DNA of 64,000 bases from Parageobacillus sp. KH3-4. Its GTDB lineage: Bacteria > Bacillota > Bacilli > Bacillales > Anoxybacillaceae. Numbering within the stretch: position 1 is the first letter of the stretch; each line of letters starts with the position of its first letter. Shown in pieces: positions 63,690 to 64,000 of the stretch. The position numbers and the translations under genes were made by a program. The notes below the pieces were generated by a model. It did no database searches. It saw only the letters and a program-made list of their open reading frames with translations, and had not been told where the DNA came from. The DNA is taken from contig NZ_AP025627.1 of the NCBI RefSeq assembly GCF_022846435.1, forward strand, positions 2,390,001 through 2,454,000. The letters run 5' to 3'.

Positions 63690-64000
63690 AATTGTATTAG
63701 TACCGTTAATATATAGCATAGAAAATCAGCAAACAATGATTGAAAAGACGATTGATGTGGTACAACAAAAAAGCTTCACATCATTGCAGGCATCTTTACC
63801 GTTACGGATAAATTTCTCAACGAAGAATATACAAAACGGATAAGGAAGTGGCTAAAAATGAAAAAAACAGTCCAAATTTTTGAACAAGAAAAAAGAAGCG
63901 GAAAAGCAGAAAGCATTTGAATGCTAGACGTGCTTCCAATCAGCGAAATTGCTAAGCGGACAGGCTTGACCGTTGCCGAAGCGGCCGATTTGGCAAAAGA
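63690..64000 (+). pseudogene. Rpn-type (PD-(D/E)XK family) nuclease remnant, leaves the window
   Basis: Frames joined on the plus strand give IENQQTMIEKTIDVVQQ, IIAGIFTVTDKFLNEEYTKR, IRKWLKMKKTVQIFEQEKR, then PISEIAKRTGLTVAEAADL up to the edge. This is the C-terminal layout of Rpn recombination-promoting nuclease/transposase-like proteins: a conserved K-W-L-K-M helix, a charged stretch, then an S-E-I-A-K HTH-like tail. The N-terminal nuclease core is missing and at least two frameshifts are present. Confidence 0.6.

Overview
The window looks like chromosomal DNA of a thermophilic, low-to-moderate GC Bacillaceae, most likely Geobacillus or Parageobacillus. The reasons are strong AGGAGG-type ribosome binding sites, B. 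subtilis-like operon layouts (divergent gltC-gltA, acoABC with acoR, DhaM as a single EIIA domain, a WXG/LXG toxin locus), cre-like boxes, a sigma-54 acetoin promoter, and many decayed insertion sequences. Most genes are on the minus strand. No rRNA, tRNA or CRISPR array was seen.

Layout. 1-2.3 kb is a scrap zone: the start of a possible DeoR regulator, an IS66 remnant, an integrase remnant and a frameshifted doxX behind a near-perfect Fur box. 2.36-12.92 kb is one ten-gene minus-strand run: response regulator, XdhC/CoxI, MocA-like cytidylyltransferase, a CoxL/CoxG/CoxM/CoxS-type molybdenum hydroxylase, an acyl-CoA ligase, a crotonase and an MHS-type transporter. It reads as uptake, hydroxylation and CoA-dependent breakdown of an unidentified, perhaps aromatic, acid. 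14.1-19.6 kb is acetoin dehydrogenase acoABC with activator acoR. 19.7-26.8 kb is glutamate synthase gltAD with divergent gltC. 26.8-33.6 kb is a galactitol-type PTS operon with two medium-chain dehydrogenases and a PRD regulator. 34.5-36.6 kb is the PEP-dependent dihydroxyacetone kinase dhaKLM. 37-40.5 kb carries a YhdH/AcuI-type reductase, an acetamidase/formamidase with a zinc-ribbon-like insert, and a small unknown gene.

41.5-58.9 kb encodes reductive pyrimidine catabolism: nucleobase uptake, PreTA (uracil to dihydrouracil), dihydropyrimidinase, beta-ureidopropionase, an omega-amino-acid aminotransferase (beta-alanine to malonate semialdehyde) and a CoA-acylating semialdehyde dehydrogenase (to acetyl-CoA). 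A PucR regulator and an amino-acid permease accompany them. Inside this region sits a wrecked type VII (LXG) toxin with an HNH nuclease tip and a wrecked colicin-type immunity gene.

58.9-64 kb is accessory DNA: an IS3 OrfA remnant, a coiled-coil gene split at a pentanucleotide repeat, a 249-bp MITE-like element with a perfect 9-bp target duplication inside a gene, a PD-(D/E)XK-SF1 helicase gene paired with a MazG-like pyrophosphohydrolase (a candidate defence module), and a broken Rpn-type nuclease at the right edge. All names rest on reading motifs and family resemblance; no database search was run.
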